Source: an uncultured Arenicella sp.
GTDB lineage: Bacteria; Pseudomonadota; Gammaproteobacteria; Arenicellales; Arenicellaceae
Assembly (NCBI GenBank): GCA_938048185.1
Contig: CALIVT010000012.1
Location: 1 to 62,389, forward strand
Direction: 5' to 3'
Length of the DNA: 62,389 bases
Program-made: the position numbers and the translations under genes
In this document: piece by piece, positions 53,945 through 62,369 of the stretch
Layout of the letters: each line of letters starts with the position of its first letter
Numbering within the stretch: position 1 is the first letter of the stretch
The notes under the pieces: model-generated
Database searches by the model: none
The model's input: only the letters and a program-made list of their open reading frames with translations
What the model was told of the DNA's origin: nothing

Positions 53945-55249
53945 TTACGCCGCCATAATCGCTTCGATATCATCTGGCTTTTTCGGCGCGGCTTCTGTCA
54001 GGTTTTCATAACCGTCACGCCGCACCAAAATATTGTCCTCAATGCGAATACCAATGTGATGCCAGCGGGTATCAACGTCATCAGCGGGGTTGATATACAA
54101 ACCAGGTTCAACGGTAAACACCATGCCGGGCTCTAACTCGCGCCAGACTTCTTCGAGTTGATAATCACCAACGTCGTGCACATCCATTCCAAGCCAATGC
54201 CCAGTGCGGTGCATGTAAAACTGAGTGTAACTTTGCGTTTCAAGCACTTGCTCTAATGACCCGCGCAACAGGCCTTCGTCGAGCAAACCTTGTGCTAATA
54301 CTTGAACCGCGGCTTCGTGTGGTTCATTCCATCCGTGGCCGGCAGAACACTTCTCAAATGCCGCTTCTTGTGCCGCTAATACAATATCATAGAGGCTACG
54401 TTGTTCCGCCGAGAACTTGCCGTTAACCGGAAAAGTTCGGCTGATGTCAGAGGCATAACACCCAAATTCGGCACCCGCATCAATTAACAACAACTCGCCG
54501 TCTTTCAGTACATCTTGGTTTTCAGTGTAATGTAAAATGCAGGCGTTGTGACCACCCGCAACAATGGATGGGTAGGCATTGTAAGCACTGCCGGCCTTGC
54601 GGAACTCGCATTCCATTTCCGCTTGAACTTGATACTCATACATTCCCGGCTTGCATACTTGCATGGCACGCTTATGGCCCGCAGCTGACATTTTTCCGGC
54701 CTTGCGCATCAACGTGATCTCATCTTTACGTTTAATCAAACGTTGTTCGTGTAGCAGGTGATTTAAGTCAACAAACTCATAAGGCGCGTGCTTGCCTCGG
54801 CGCTTGTCTTCTTTGATTTTGGTCATCCAAGCGAGCAACTGCGCGTCGAAGTCGGGGTAACGACCAACGGTCGTAAAGAGCCTCTCTTTTTCTTCCATCA
54901 AACCCGGCAAAATATCGTCGATGTCTTCGATCGGAAAGGCGTCGTTGGCGCCATAAAGTTCCACCGCCCCTTCGAGCCCGGCGCGACGCCCGTCCCACAT
55001 CTCACGCATTATGTCTTTTTCTCGACAAAACAAAACGTATTCACCCTGTTCACGGCCGGGGCTGATCACCAACACGGCTTCGGGCTCGTCAAAGCCGCTC
55101 AAGTAATAAAAGTCGCTGTCGGGACGAAACTGATACTCAACGTCACCATTACGCGACTTAACCGAGGCGGTCGAGACAATAACAATATCATTCTCACCGA
55201 TTTGATTGACTAATTCTGCGCGACGGCGCGCGTAAATCTCTTTGCTCAT
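53945..55249 (-). CDS. pepP: Xaa-Pro aminopeptidase
   Basis: This is a 434-residue metallopeptidase of family M24 that removes residues before proline. The N-terminal creatinase-like domain covers residues 1-170. The metal ligands are two Asp in LLIDAGAEFGCYASDISRTFP, His in MHRTGHWLGMDVHDVG and two Glu near VFTVEPGLYI and GIRIEDN. The order ygfB-pepP-hydroxylase on this strand matches E. coli. Confidence 0.95.
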   Translation of the reverse strand: MSKEIYARRRAELVNQIGENDIVIVSTASVKSRNGDVEYQFRPDSDFYYLSGFDEPEAVLVISPGREQGEYVLFCREKDIMREMWDGRRAGLEGAVELYGANDAFPIEDIDDILPGLMEEKERLFTTVGRYPDFDAQLLAWMTKIKEDKRRGKHAPYEFVDLNHLLHEQRLIKRKDEITLMRKAGKMSAAGHKRAMQVCKPGMYEYQVQAEMECEFRKAGSAYNAYPSIVAGGHNACILHYTENQDVLKDGELLLIDAGAEFGCYASDISRTFPVNGKFSAEQRSLYDIVLAAQEAAFEKCSAGHGWNEPHEAAVQVLAQGLLDEGLLRGSLEQVLETQSYTQFYMHRTGHWLGMDVHDVGDYQLEEVWRELEPGMVFTVEPGLYINPADDVDTRWHHIGIRIEDNILVRRDGYENLTEAAPKKPDDIEAIMAA

Positions 55250-55293
55250 AGTTTGAAAATGGCTCGTCGCTACGAGCTACTTAGTGAGTTCGT

Positions 55294-55866
55294 TTATTGG
55301 CTCGTCTTAGGGGCTTCAGATGAGCGCTCGGAATAAATAAATTCGAAAATCAGCTGAGCACCCACTTTAACGTATTCTTCAAGCTCGGCAAGTGCCCAAT
55401 CTTCGTCTTGCTCATCATCGGCTCCAGCAGCGGCCTCGGCAATCTCCATTATGTCACGCGCTATCTCGGACCCGCTTTCCGGTAATTGGTCGATACTAAA
55501 TGCATTGTTGTACAACAAACCAAGCAAAAAGCCTTTGCACCAGGTTGATATACCGTCAACTCGAATGTCGATGCGCTCGTCTTCGTCAGGCAAAATCAAA
55601 TCGAAACCTTCCGCGCTCTCGAGCAACATTTCACTATTATCCCGATACAACTCGTACAACAACGCGGTCAACTGGGCAAAACGGCCGTCGTTCGCGTCTG
55701 CCTCAGGCTCAATCAGTTTAAGTAAATCCGGCGTAATACCGGATTTCATGTGATTTGAAATAGCGCCCACGATGGTCCCGTGTACTTCGCTGGGGCTTAG
55801 TTCTTCGATTCCGGCGAGTGCCAATATCGATTCAATTTGGGTATAGCGATCTGCCAAGTTACTCAT
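55294..55866 (-). CDS. ygfB: YgfB/UPF0149 family protein
   Basis: This is a 190-residue all-helical acidic protein of the UPF0149/YecA-related family. Its signatures are LSPSEVHGTIVGAISN near residue 20, WCKGFLLGLLY near 108 and EEYVKVGAQLIFEFIY near the end. In Pseudomonas, YgfB has been linked to ampD and beta-lactamase control; whether that applies here is unknown. It is divergent from the zapB-like/zapA genes, as in E. coli. Confidence 0.92.
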   Translation of the reverse strand: MSNLADRYTQIESILALAGIEELSPSEVHGTIVGAISNHMKSGITPDLLKLIEPEADANDGRFAQLTALLYELYRDNSEMLLESAEGFDLILPDEDERIDIRVDGISTWCKGFLLGLLYNNAFSIDQLPESGSEIARDIMEIAEAAAGADDEQDEDWALAELEEYVKVGAQLIFEFIYSERSSEAPKTSQ

Positions 55867-56013
55867 ATGTCTAAAAACAGTGATTTGCGATGGACGTTTG
55901 GCCCATAATTCTACCCTGTCGGGCGAATAAGATGTTTACATTCGCGCACTAGAGACGTCGAGCGAGTTGACGCGCTACAAATGCGCGCCTAATATAGCGA
56001 AGATATTAAAAAA

Positions 56014-56235
56014 GTGAAGGGGTCCTCCAAATTGGAAGCCAACATCATGGGGCTCGAGCAGCGCATTGAAACGCTTATCAGCGAATGCAAGCGCCTAAGC
56101 ACCGAGAACCGCAGCCTAAAAACCGAACAGCACTCTTTGCTGAGTGAAAAAACTCAGCTAAAAGAGAAGAACCGTCTGGCATGCAGTCGTTTAGAAAAAA
56201 TTGTCGAGAAGCTTCGGACTCTTGAAGATCAATAG
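56014..56235 (+). CDS. small coiled-coil protein, TIGR02449/ZapB-like
   Basis: This is a 73-residue, almost wholly coiled-coil protein (LEQRIETLISECKRLSTENR, heptads throughout). It matches the TIGR02449 family found upstream of zapA in gammaproteobacteria, likely a ZapB analogue in Z-ring assembly. A GTG at 56014 opens the frame. The ATG at 56047 has a better TTGGAAG ribosome-binding site, so the protein may be 62 residues. It is followed by zapA 57 bases on. Confidence 0.85.
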   Translation: MKGSSKLEANIMGLEQRIETLISECKRLSTENRSLKTEQHSLLSEKTQLKEKNRLACSRLEKIVEKLRTLEDQ

Positions 56236-56292
56236 CGGATGGCTTTTGTTTAAAAACTTAACGCGTATTAACAACTAACCAAAAAATATTTC

Positions 56293-56604
56293 ATGTCGAG
56301 TTCTATGCAAGCCAAAGGCATTAACATTAACATTATGGGTCGAGACTTCTCCGTCGCCTGCCCACCTGAAGAGCAAGACGACTTAATGGAGGCCGCTCGG
56401 TTTCTGGATAAGAGCATGAAAGAGATTCAAAAAACCGGCAAAATCATCGGCGCCGAGCGCGTCGCAATCATGTCCGCTTTAAATATAACCAATGATTTAT
56501 TGCAGCTACAGCGCGCCACAGCTGGGCAAGAAAAAGTACAAGAAAAATTGAGTTCATTACAAAATCGTATTGACGACGTTCTGCGTGAAGCCGAGAGCTT
56601 GTAG
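56293..56604 (+). CDS. zapA: cell division protein ZapA
   Basis: This is a 103-residue ZapA, which cross-links FtsZ filaments. The N-terminal VNI-type strand INIMGRDFSVACPPEEQDDLMEAARFLD is typical. A long coiled coil follows from about residue 50. It lies in the conserved string zapB-like-zapA-6S RNA-fau. Confidence 0.95.
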   Translation: MSSSMQAKGININIMGRDFSVACPPEEQDDLMEAARFLDKSMKEIQKTGKIIGAERVAIMSALNITNDLLQLQRATAGQEKVQEKLSSLQNRIDDVLREAESL

Positions 56605-56681
56605 CACTAAAACAAGCCTACCTACTCGGAAAGACGCACACCTTTTTAAATATAATTCACTCTCACTGCCGGCCGCGCTGC

Positions 56682-56898
56682 TATAATCACCTCAGGCGTT
56701 ACCTGTGGTGTTTGTGATTGCTTCTAATCCCTTAGAACCTAGTATTTGTACCCGGGTGTCAGACCAGATTGCTGTTGTGCGCGTTCGTCAGACTTAGCTT
56801 GTCTAAGCCCACGAATGTACCTGATGCGGTGTGTAGACTCCCACTTGAACCATTGGTTCAAGGCACCAAGCGTTACGGCACCTACGGGTAATGCTCGT
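56682..56898 (+). ncRNA. ssrS: 6S RNA
   Basis: The transcript should start near 56693, following a TATAAT at 56682-56687. The ends pair: GCGTTACCTGTGGTG (from 56696) with CACCTACGGGTAATGC (to about 56895). The strongly conserved hairpin CTTGAACCATTGGTTCAAGG lies at 56847-56866. Length of about 200 bases and position between zapA and fau match gammaproteobacterial 6S RNA, which binds sigma-70 RNA polymerase in stationary phase. GTTTTT follows the 3' end. Confidence 0.9.
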
Positions 56899-56902
56899 TT
56901 TT

Positions 56903-56990
56903 AACGTCGGCTCAGGGCTGTCTATAACGTCGGCTCAGGGCTGTTTATAACTCGGCTCAGGGCTGTTTATAACGCGGCTCAGGGCTGTTC
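56903..56990. repeat. 22-23-bp tandem repeats between 6S RNA and fau
   Basis: Four units share CGGCTCAGGGCTGT and start at 56903, 56926, 56949 and 56971. Units one and two are 23 bp, the third is 22, and the fourth diverges at its end. They fill most of the gap between ssrS and fau. The rest of the stretch from 56605 holds only 6S RNA and its promoter. Confidence 0.95.
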
Positions 56991-57036
56991 TGAAAAAGCG
57001 CACGCGGTGGCGGGCGAATTTAGCTAATATTGGGCT

Positions 57037-57615
57037 ATGAACACTGCTCAGAGCAAAAACCAGATTCGCCAAACCATGCGCGCCCGTCGTAAGCGCTTGT
57101 CGCCCCAACAGCTTAATTTTGCGGAACTCGGAGCTGCAACGCAGGCTCGGCAATCAAGTCAGCTATTGCAAGCTAAGCGAATCTTGAGCTACGCACCATT
57201 TGCCGGGGAAATATCACCGGCTAAAACAGTCGAAAAATTGACTGTCGCCTCCATTTATCTCCCGCGCATCACTAATTTTCGCACACGCTCAATGCGCTTT
57301 TTCAGCGCGGACACACTCGAATCGCTAAATAAGTACGGCATTGTTGAGCCCGCGGCCATCGGCACGCCTGCACCGGCCAATAGTTTTGACGTAATTCTTG
57401 TACCCTTGGTTGCATTTGATCGCGCAGGCACTCGAGTTGGCATGGGTGCGGGGTACTATGATCGAGCGTTGGCTGCATTGCTCCATCAGACCAGCACCCG
57501 CCCATTTCTGATCGGACTTGCGCATCATTTCCAAGAAGTTAAATCACTGCCGCGCGAGCCGTGGGACGTGCCCTTAGATGCTATACTTACCGATCAAGAA
57601 TTTATCCTAACCTGA
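57037..57615 (+). CDS. fau: 5-formyltetrahydrofolate cyclo-ligase
   Basis: This is a 192-residue enzyme converting 5-formyl-THF to 5,10-methenyl-THF with ATP. The N-terminal KNQIRQTMRARRKRLSPQQ and the ATP-binding VPLVAFDRAGTRVGMGAGYYDRAL, the family signature, are present. It is normally co-transcribed with 6S RNA, as the order here suggests. Confidence 0.95.
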   Translation: MNTAQSKNQIRQTMRARRKRLSPQQLNFAELGAATQARQSSQLLQAKRILSYAPFAGEISPAKTVEKLTVASIYLPRITNFRTRSMRFFSADTLESLNKYGIVEPAAIGTPAPANSFDVILVPLVAFDRAGTRVGMGAGYYDRALAALLHQTSTRPFLIGLAHHFQEVKSLPREPWDVPLDAILTDQEFILT

Positions 57616-57625
57616 ATTCATTACC

Positions 57626-58255
57626 ATGACTAAAACACGTAAACTTGCTTGCCTTGTCATTGGGCTGATAGCCAGCGGCATTATCGCGACCGCCACGGCA
57701 AACAACCACGCTCAAGAAAGTGCTGAAAAAGAATCAACTTCAACAGAGATTAAAAACACCATGATCACCATCAAAACCAATATGGGCGATATTCAGCTCG
57801 AGCTAGATGCCAAAAATGCCCCGCTTAGTACTGCCAACTTTATTCAGTACGCTAAAGACGGTCACTATGACGGTGTGATTTTTCATCGTGTGATTCCAAA
57901 TTTCATGATTCAAGGTGGTGGCTTCGATGCGGCCATGCAACAAAAGGAAACACGTGCACCCGTGCCAAATGAAGCCAATAACGGCTTAAAAAATGATAAG
58001 TACACGGTTGCAATGGCGCGTACTCAAGACCCACATTCGGCCAGCGCGCAGTTCTTTATCAATACCAAAGATAACGATTTTTTAAACTTCACAAGCGAAA
58101 CCAGTAGCGGTTGGGGCTATGCTGTATTCGGTAAAGTTACCGCAGGAACGGACATTGTTGATTCGATCGAAAAAGTAGAAACTGGTCAGGTTGGCCCCTA
58201 CGGAGACGTTCCGAAAGAATCAATAATCATCGAATCGGTCACCGTTGCTGAATAA
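57626..58255 (+). CDS. periplasmic cyclophilin-type peptidyl-prolyl isomerase
   Basis: This is a 209-residue protein. The signal peptide (about 1-26, ending ATATA) is followed by a short charged linker and a cyclophilin domain from about residue 45. The active-site core is YDGVIFHRVIPNFMIQGGGF, with Arg and Phe, and SASAQFFIN. It should assist folding in the periplasm. It lies 10 bases after fau. An internal ATG would give a cytoplasmic PpiB-like form, but the signal peptide is convincing. Confidence 0.92.
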   Translation: MTKTRKLACLVIGLIASGIIATATANNHAQESAEKESTSTEIKNTMITIKTNMGDIQLELDAKNAPLSTANFIQYAKDGHYDGVIFHRVIPNFMIQGGGFDAAMQQKETRAPVPNEANNGLKNDKYTVAMARTQDPHSASAQFFINTKDNDFLNFTSETSSGWGYAVFGKVTAGTDIVDSIEKVETGQVGPYGDVPKESIIIESVTVAE

Positions 58256-58262
58256 ATCGGTC

Positions 58263-58450
58263 AGGTTCTAATCCGCCTTAGCAATTAGGCGGGAATAAAT
58301 AGGCTAAAGTAATTCCCCCTCCTTGGGGGACATCGCTTAGATGTGTTCCTTCTTTTTAGACTCAATTCTTCGGGATGGTTGAGGCCCCGAAGAAGATTTA
58401 CTATAGAACCTTCACAAACGTCGCGCATCACCCATATGGGTGAATTTTTA
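58263..58450 (+). ncRNA. candidate structured RNA with terminator
   Basis: AGGTTCTA (58263-58270) and TAGAACCT (58404-58411) form a perfect 8-bp closing stem. Inside it are three hairpins: CCGCCT/AGGCGG (58273-58278/58287-58292), TCCCCC/GGGGGA (58314-58319/58325-58330) and TTCTTCGGG/CCCGAAGAA (58366-58374/58386-58394). Beyond it, the palindrome TCACCCATATGGGTGA (58428-58443) is followed by ATTTTTA, like an intrinsic terminator. It ends 20 bases before the epimerase gene. It could be a cis-acting leader or a small RNA. No known riboswitch motif is recognised. Confidence 0.45.
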
Positions 58451-58469
58451 ATTTATCTGATCGAAATTC

Positions 58470-59468
58470 ATGCTCATGAGCCAATCATCGAAACAAGTAT
58501 TGGTGACCGGCGCAACCGGGTTTACCGGCGGCGCGTTGGCCCGCAAGCTAATTGAACGAGGCGATACCGTTGTTGCTTTAGTTCGCAATACCGCCAACAC
58601 TCACGCGCTGGAACAGCTCGGAGTTCGTCTAATCTATGGTGATATCAGTGATCCAGCAGCCGTGGCCCGCGCCGCGCAAGGCTGTGAAATCATTTATCAT
58701 ATTGCCGCGGTATACCGCACCGCGGGCCACCCTGATCAGTACTACGAAGCCGTCAATGTCGGCGGCGTACAAAACGTCATCGATGCCGCTAAGCTACACA
58801 ATGTCGGCCGGACGGTGCATTGCTCAACTATTGGCGTGCATGGCGATATCGAAGAAATCCCCTCAAACGAAGAGTCGCCGTTCAATCCAGGCGATATCTA
58901 TCAGCGTACTAAACTCACTGGTGAAGAGTTGTTTGCCAGCGCTATGGCGGCGGGGCTTGAAGGTGTGATTTTTCGGCCAGGCGCAATTTATGGACCGGGC
59001 GATTTACGCTTACTGAAAATGTTTAAGCAAATCAAACGAGGCTTCTTTCCCCTTTTTGGCGGTGGCCAAAACCTCTATCATCTATCTTATATCGACGATT
59101 TATGCGATGGCATTATCCTCTGTGGCGAACACCCATCAGCGGTTGGTGAACGGTTCATCTTATGTTCAAACGAATACGGCACCTTAAAGCAACTGTCGGC
59201 CACAATCGCTGAACACTTAAACGTTAAAGCGCCAAGCTTTGCGCCGCCTATCGCGCCGCTAATGTTAGCCGCTAAACTTTGCGAATTACTCTGTAAGCCC
59301 TTAGGCATCGACCCACCGTTGCACACGCGACGCGTGGAGTTTTTTGTCAAATCCAGAGCGTTCGACAATGCTAAAGCGCGTGAGATGATCGGCTATAACC
59401 CTAAAATCAGCACCGAAGAAGGCACAAAACTCACCATTGCCTGGTATCAGGAAAATGAGCTCCTTTAA
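58470..59468 (+). CDS. NAD-dependent epimerase/dehydratase (extended SDR)
   Basis: This is a 332-residue extended short-chain dehydrogenase. The nucleotide-binding motif is VTGATGFTGGALARKL near residue 12. The catalytic YQRTK lies near residue 150, with STIGVHG ahead of it. FRPGAIYGPGD is typical of sugar epimerases and of hopanoid-associated HpnA-like or 3-beta-HSD-like proteins; the substrate is uncertain. The start of the GlpD-like gene lies inside its end. Confidence 0.85.
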   Translation: MLMSQSSKQVLVTGATGFTGGALARKLIERGDTVVALVRNTANTHALEQLGVRLIYGDISDPAAVARAAQGCEIIYHIAAVYRTAGHPDQYYEAVNVGGVQNVIDAAKLHNVGRTVHCSTIGVHGDIEEIPSNEESPFNPGDIYQRTKLTGEELFASAMAAGLEGVIFRPGAIYGPGDLRLLKMFKQIKRGFFPLFGGGQNLYHLSYIDDLCDGIILCGEHPSAVGERFILCSNEYGTLKQLSATIAEHLNVKAPSFAPPIAPLMLAAKLCELLCKPLGIDPPLHTRRVEFFVKSRAFDNAKAREMIGYNPKISTEEGTKLTIAWYQENELL

Positions 59469-61188
59469 CCCAGATAGAAGCGCCGGTACGATAGACGCAA
59501 CGAGCCACACTCAACGTCGAGACCTGAGCACCCTTCAAAACGGCACTTTTGATGTGGTGATCATCGGCGGCGGTATTAGTGGTGCTTGGCTAGCATTGCA
59601 TTGCGCGCAGCAAGGTTATTCGACGGCATTAATTGAGAAGGCCGATTACGCCTCACAAACATCGTCGTCGTCATCCAAGTTATTACACGGTGGCGTGCGC
59701 TATTTACAACAAATGCAATTTAATAAAGTGCGCGAATCGGCCTTAGAACGTGCAGAGTATATCCACGCGGCGCCGCACCTTTCAGTTGCGGTGCCCTTTA
59801 TTGTGCCCACTTATCGTAGCTTTCAAAAAAGTAAGCTGTTTCTAAACTGTGGCATGTTGGCGTATCAATTATTATGCATAGGCGAAGATAAAATCATTGG
59901 CTCGGCAGAGCAAACACTGCCGGCGATCAAGTCAATTTCGGCCACGGAACTAAATTCGCTGTGCGATCTAAGCAATGAACAGCACACCGGTGGTGTGGTG
60001 TTTTACGAGCGACACATGCTCGACAGCGAACGCATGACTCTTGCGATTCTGCAAACCGCTCAAGCGGCCGGGGCAACCGTGCACAACTATGTCTCAGCTC
60101 AAGATTTTCTTATTCAAGCCGATCGTGTGGTTGGACTAAGCTGTCGTGATGAACTGAGCAACAACGACGTTGAGATTAAATCTAAGTTGGTTGTCAATGC
60201 CGCAGGCCCTTGGGTTGACTCACTCAATAGCAAATTGAAGAACGCCGAACGCGCGCCCAGCATAAATGGTTTTGCGGTCGGCTCGCACATCGTCACACGA
60301 CAAATTTGTGACCATGCCATCGCGCTCACAACAACGCATCAAAGCAACGCTAAAATCGACCGCGGCGGACGTCACGTTTTCGTTATTCCCTGGCGCGGCT
60401 ACTCCTTGATTGGCACCAGTTACGATGAAATAGATGGCCCAGAATCGGATATTTCGATTCAAGCCAGCCACGTCGACCAATTGTTAGAGGCGGTGAATCA
60501 GGCCATGCCCAGCGCACAGCTAAGCCGTGACGATTTAGTATCTGGCTATTGCGGCTTATACCCGCTGCGTACCAATAACCTCAAGAGCACGGTCTACCAA
60601 GGCTCAGGAGAGTATCAAATTATTGATCACGCCAACGCTAATGGCATTGAAGGCCTAGTCACCTCTCTAGGCGCTAAGTTCACCACGGGGCGAAAGCTTT
60701 CTGAGCTAAGCATGCGCCTTATCAACAAAAAATTAGCCCGCGCACCTAAGCGCATTGAGCCATGCAAACTCAAGGCCAGCGACTACCAGAGCTTGGTCTT
60801 ATTTACCCAAGCAAAAGTAAAACAATATGCGGAGAAATTTAGTCAAGCGACCGTCGAACACTTAATTGTTCAATACGGCAGCGACATCGACAAGTTCGTT
60901 GCACGAGCGGCCCAGGATGACGCTCTATGTGAGAAAATTTGCGCGCATCAAGAAGATATTTACGGGCAAGTTGTGTGGGCCATCGAAAATGAGCAAGCCG
61001 TCACCCTAAACGACATGCTGTTTAATCGCAGCTCGCTCGGCTTGCTGGGCATTAGCGAGTCAGAAGTAAAGAAAGTGGGAGTATTGATGGCAACACACCT
61101 AGGTTGGTCAACCGCGCAGCACAATGCACAAGAAGAGCAAGTTTTGCGACGCTTAGCCAAAACTAAGGCGGCGCTGCTCGACAGCTAA
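59455..61188 (+). CDS. GlpD-like glycerol-3-phosphate dehydrogenase/oxidase
   Basis: This is a 577-residue FAD-dependent dehydrogenase of the GlpD/GlpO family. FAD is bound by VVIIGGGISGAWLALH near residue 34. SSSSSKLLHGGVRYLQQ (the HGGxR motif) and GTSYDEIDG, with VSGYCGLYPL later, match the family. A C-terminal helical domain is present. ATG at 59455 (overlap 14 bases with the epimerase) is preferred over 59437. The unusual neighbours suggest a role in lipid or glycan precursor metabolism rather than glycerol uptake, but this is inference. Confidence 0.85.
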   Translation: MSSFNPDRSAGTIDATSHTQRRDLSTLQNGTFDVVIIGGGISGAWLALHCAQQGYSTALIEKADYASQTSSSSSKLLHGGVRYLQQMQFNKVRESALERAEYIHAAPHLSVAVPFIVPTYRSFQKSKLFLNCGMLAYQLLCIGEDKIIGSAEQTLPAIKSISATELNSLCDLSNEQHTGGVVFYERHMLDSERMTLAILQTAQAAGATVHNYVSAQDFLIQADRVVGLSCRDELSNNDVEIKSKLVVNAAGPWVDSLNSKLKNAERAPSINGFAVGSHIVTRQICDHAIALTTTHQSNAKIDRGGRHVFVIPWRGYSLIGTSYDEIDGPESDISIQASHVDQLLEAVNQAMPSAQLSRDDLVSGYCGLYPLRTNNLKSTVYQGSGEYQIIDHANANGIEGLVTSLGAKFTTGRKLSELSMRLINKKLARAPKRIEPCKLKASDYQSLVLFTQAKVKQYAEKFSQATVEHLIVQYGSDIDKFVARAAQDDALCEKICAHQEDIYGQVVWAIENEQAVTLNDMLFNRSSLGLLGISESEVKKVGVLMATHLGWSTAQHNAQEEQVLRRLAKTKAALLDS

Positions 61189-61193
61189 GACAC

Positions 61194-62369
61194 ATGAGCA
61201 AACACCACATTTTGCATATCGCTCCAACGCCTTTCTTCTCAGATCGTGGCTGTCATATCCGCATCGAGGGAATCGTGCGCTGTCTAAACGGACTTGGATT
61301 TGATAACACCGTATGCACATACCATCACGGTCGCGACATCGACGGAATTAATACCAAACGCATTTCGAACATTAAAAACTATACCCAAACCGCCGCCGGA
61401 CCGAGTAAATATAAGCCCTGGGCCGATTGGAAATTATTATGGCTGGGAATTAGGCAATATCGAACAAGAAAGCCGGCAGCCATTCATGCCCACTTACACG
61501 AAGGCTTACTGATTGGGCTTTGTATCAAGCTGATATTCTTTTGGAATCGCACACCGCTGATTGCGGACATCCAAGGCAGCCTTAGCGGTGAGCTTGATAC
61601 GCACGGTGCATTTAAAAAATTCCCGTTTCTAAAATGGCCCACCACGTTACTCGAACGCATTTTGTTGATGTGTGCCAACCATATTGTGTGCTCATCATCA
61701 CACTCGATGAGCAAAATCATTAGCGAATTTGGGGTTTCGACGCAAAAGATTAGTTTAGCGCAAGACGGCGCTGACGCGTCGCCCGCGTTAAATGAAGAAC
61801 ACAAGGCCGAGCTATCGCGAACCCTAGGGCTCGACCTCAATAAATGTTTAGTAGTTTACTCCGGTGCCTTATTGAATGCCAAAGGCTTAGCTGAGTTAAA
61901 ACAAGTACTGTTAGCCTGCAAAGAAAATCAAAAACTACATTTTCTGATTATCGGTTACCCGACTGAAAACCTTAGCCCTTTTGTCGAAGACCATGGCTTA
62001 ACTAAGAACTGCAACCTTACAGGTCAAGTCGCGTTTGGCCAGTTACCTGACTACTTACGACTCGCTAATATCGCAATTGACCCAAAGTGCTCCGCAGCTG
62101 GAGAAGGAAGCGGCAAGATGCTCAACTACCTTGCCGCGGGCCTACCGGTAGTCGCATTTGAAAGTCAGAACAACGCTGACTTTCTGCCACAAGGAACTCG
62201 TTTAGCTAACTCGCCTGCAGAAATCGTTGAACTGCTTGACGAGCTTAGCGAGAAGACTGAACTCAGAGCGCAAATGGCCGAAAGGAACTTCGCTCATTTT
62301 AAGGAACATTACAGCTGGGGCGTCACCCAGAGCCAACTAGACAAAGTTTATCAGGCGCTTTTGGCCTAA
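61194..62369 (+). CDS. GT4-family glycosyltransferase
   Basis: This is a 391-residue GT-B fold glycosyltransferase of family 4. The N-terminal HIAPTPFFSDRGCHIRIEGI contains the loop for acceptor contact. The C-terminal donor site shows LVVYSGALLNAKGLAEL and the EX7E-type EGSGKMLNYLAAGLPVVAFE. No signal or membrane segment. It follows the GlpD-like gene by 5 bases. The product may be a cell-surface glycan or glycolipid. The 20 bases after it hold nothing recognisable. Confidence 0.88.
   Translation: MSKHHILHIAPTPFFSDRGCHIRIEGIVRCLNGLGFDNTVCTYHHGRDIDGINTKRISNIKNYTQTAAGPSKYKPWADWKLLWLGIRQYRTRKPAAIHAHLHEGLLIGLCIKLIFFWNRTPLIADIQGSLSGELDTHGAFKKFPFLKWPTTLLERILLMCANHIVCSSSHSMSKIISEFGVSTQKISLAQDGADASPALNEEHKAELSRTLGLDLNKCLVVYSGALLNAKGLAELKQVLLACKENQKLHFLIIGYPTENLSPFVEDHGLTKNCNLTGQVAFGQLPDYLRLANIAIDPKCSAAGEGSGKMLNYLAAGLPVVAFESQNNADFLPQGTRLANSPAEIVELLDELSEKTELRAQMAERNFAHFKEHYSWGVTQSQLDKVYQALLA

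Noticed and set aside
56903-56990. CRISPR or phage attachment repeats after 6S RNA
   Set aside because: No spacers and no integrase nearby; plain tandem duplication.
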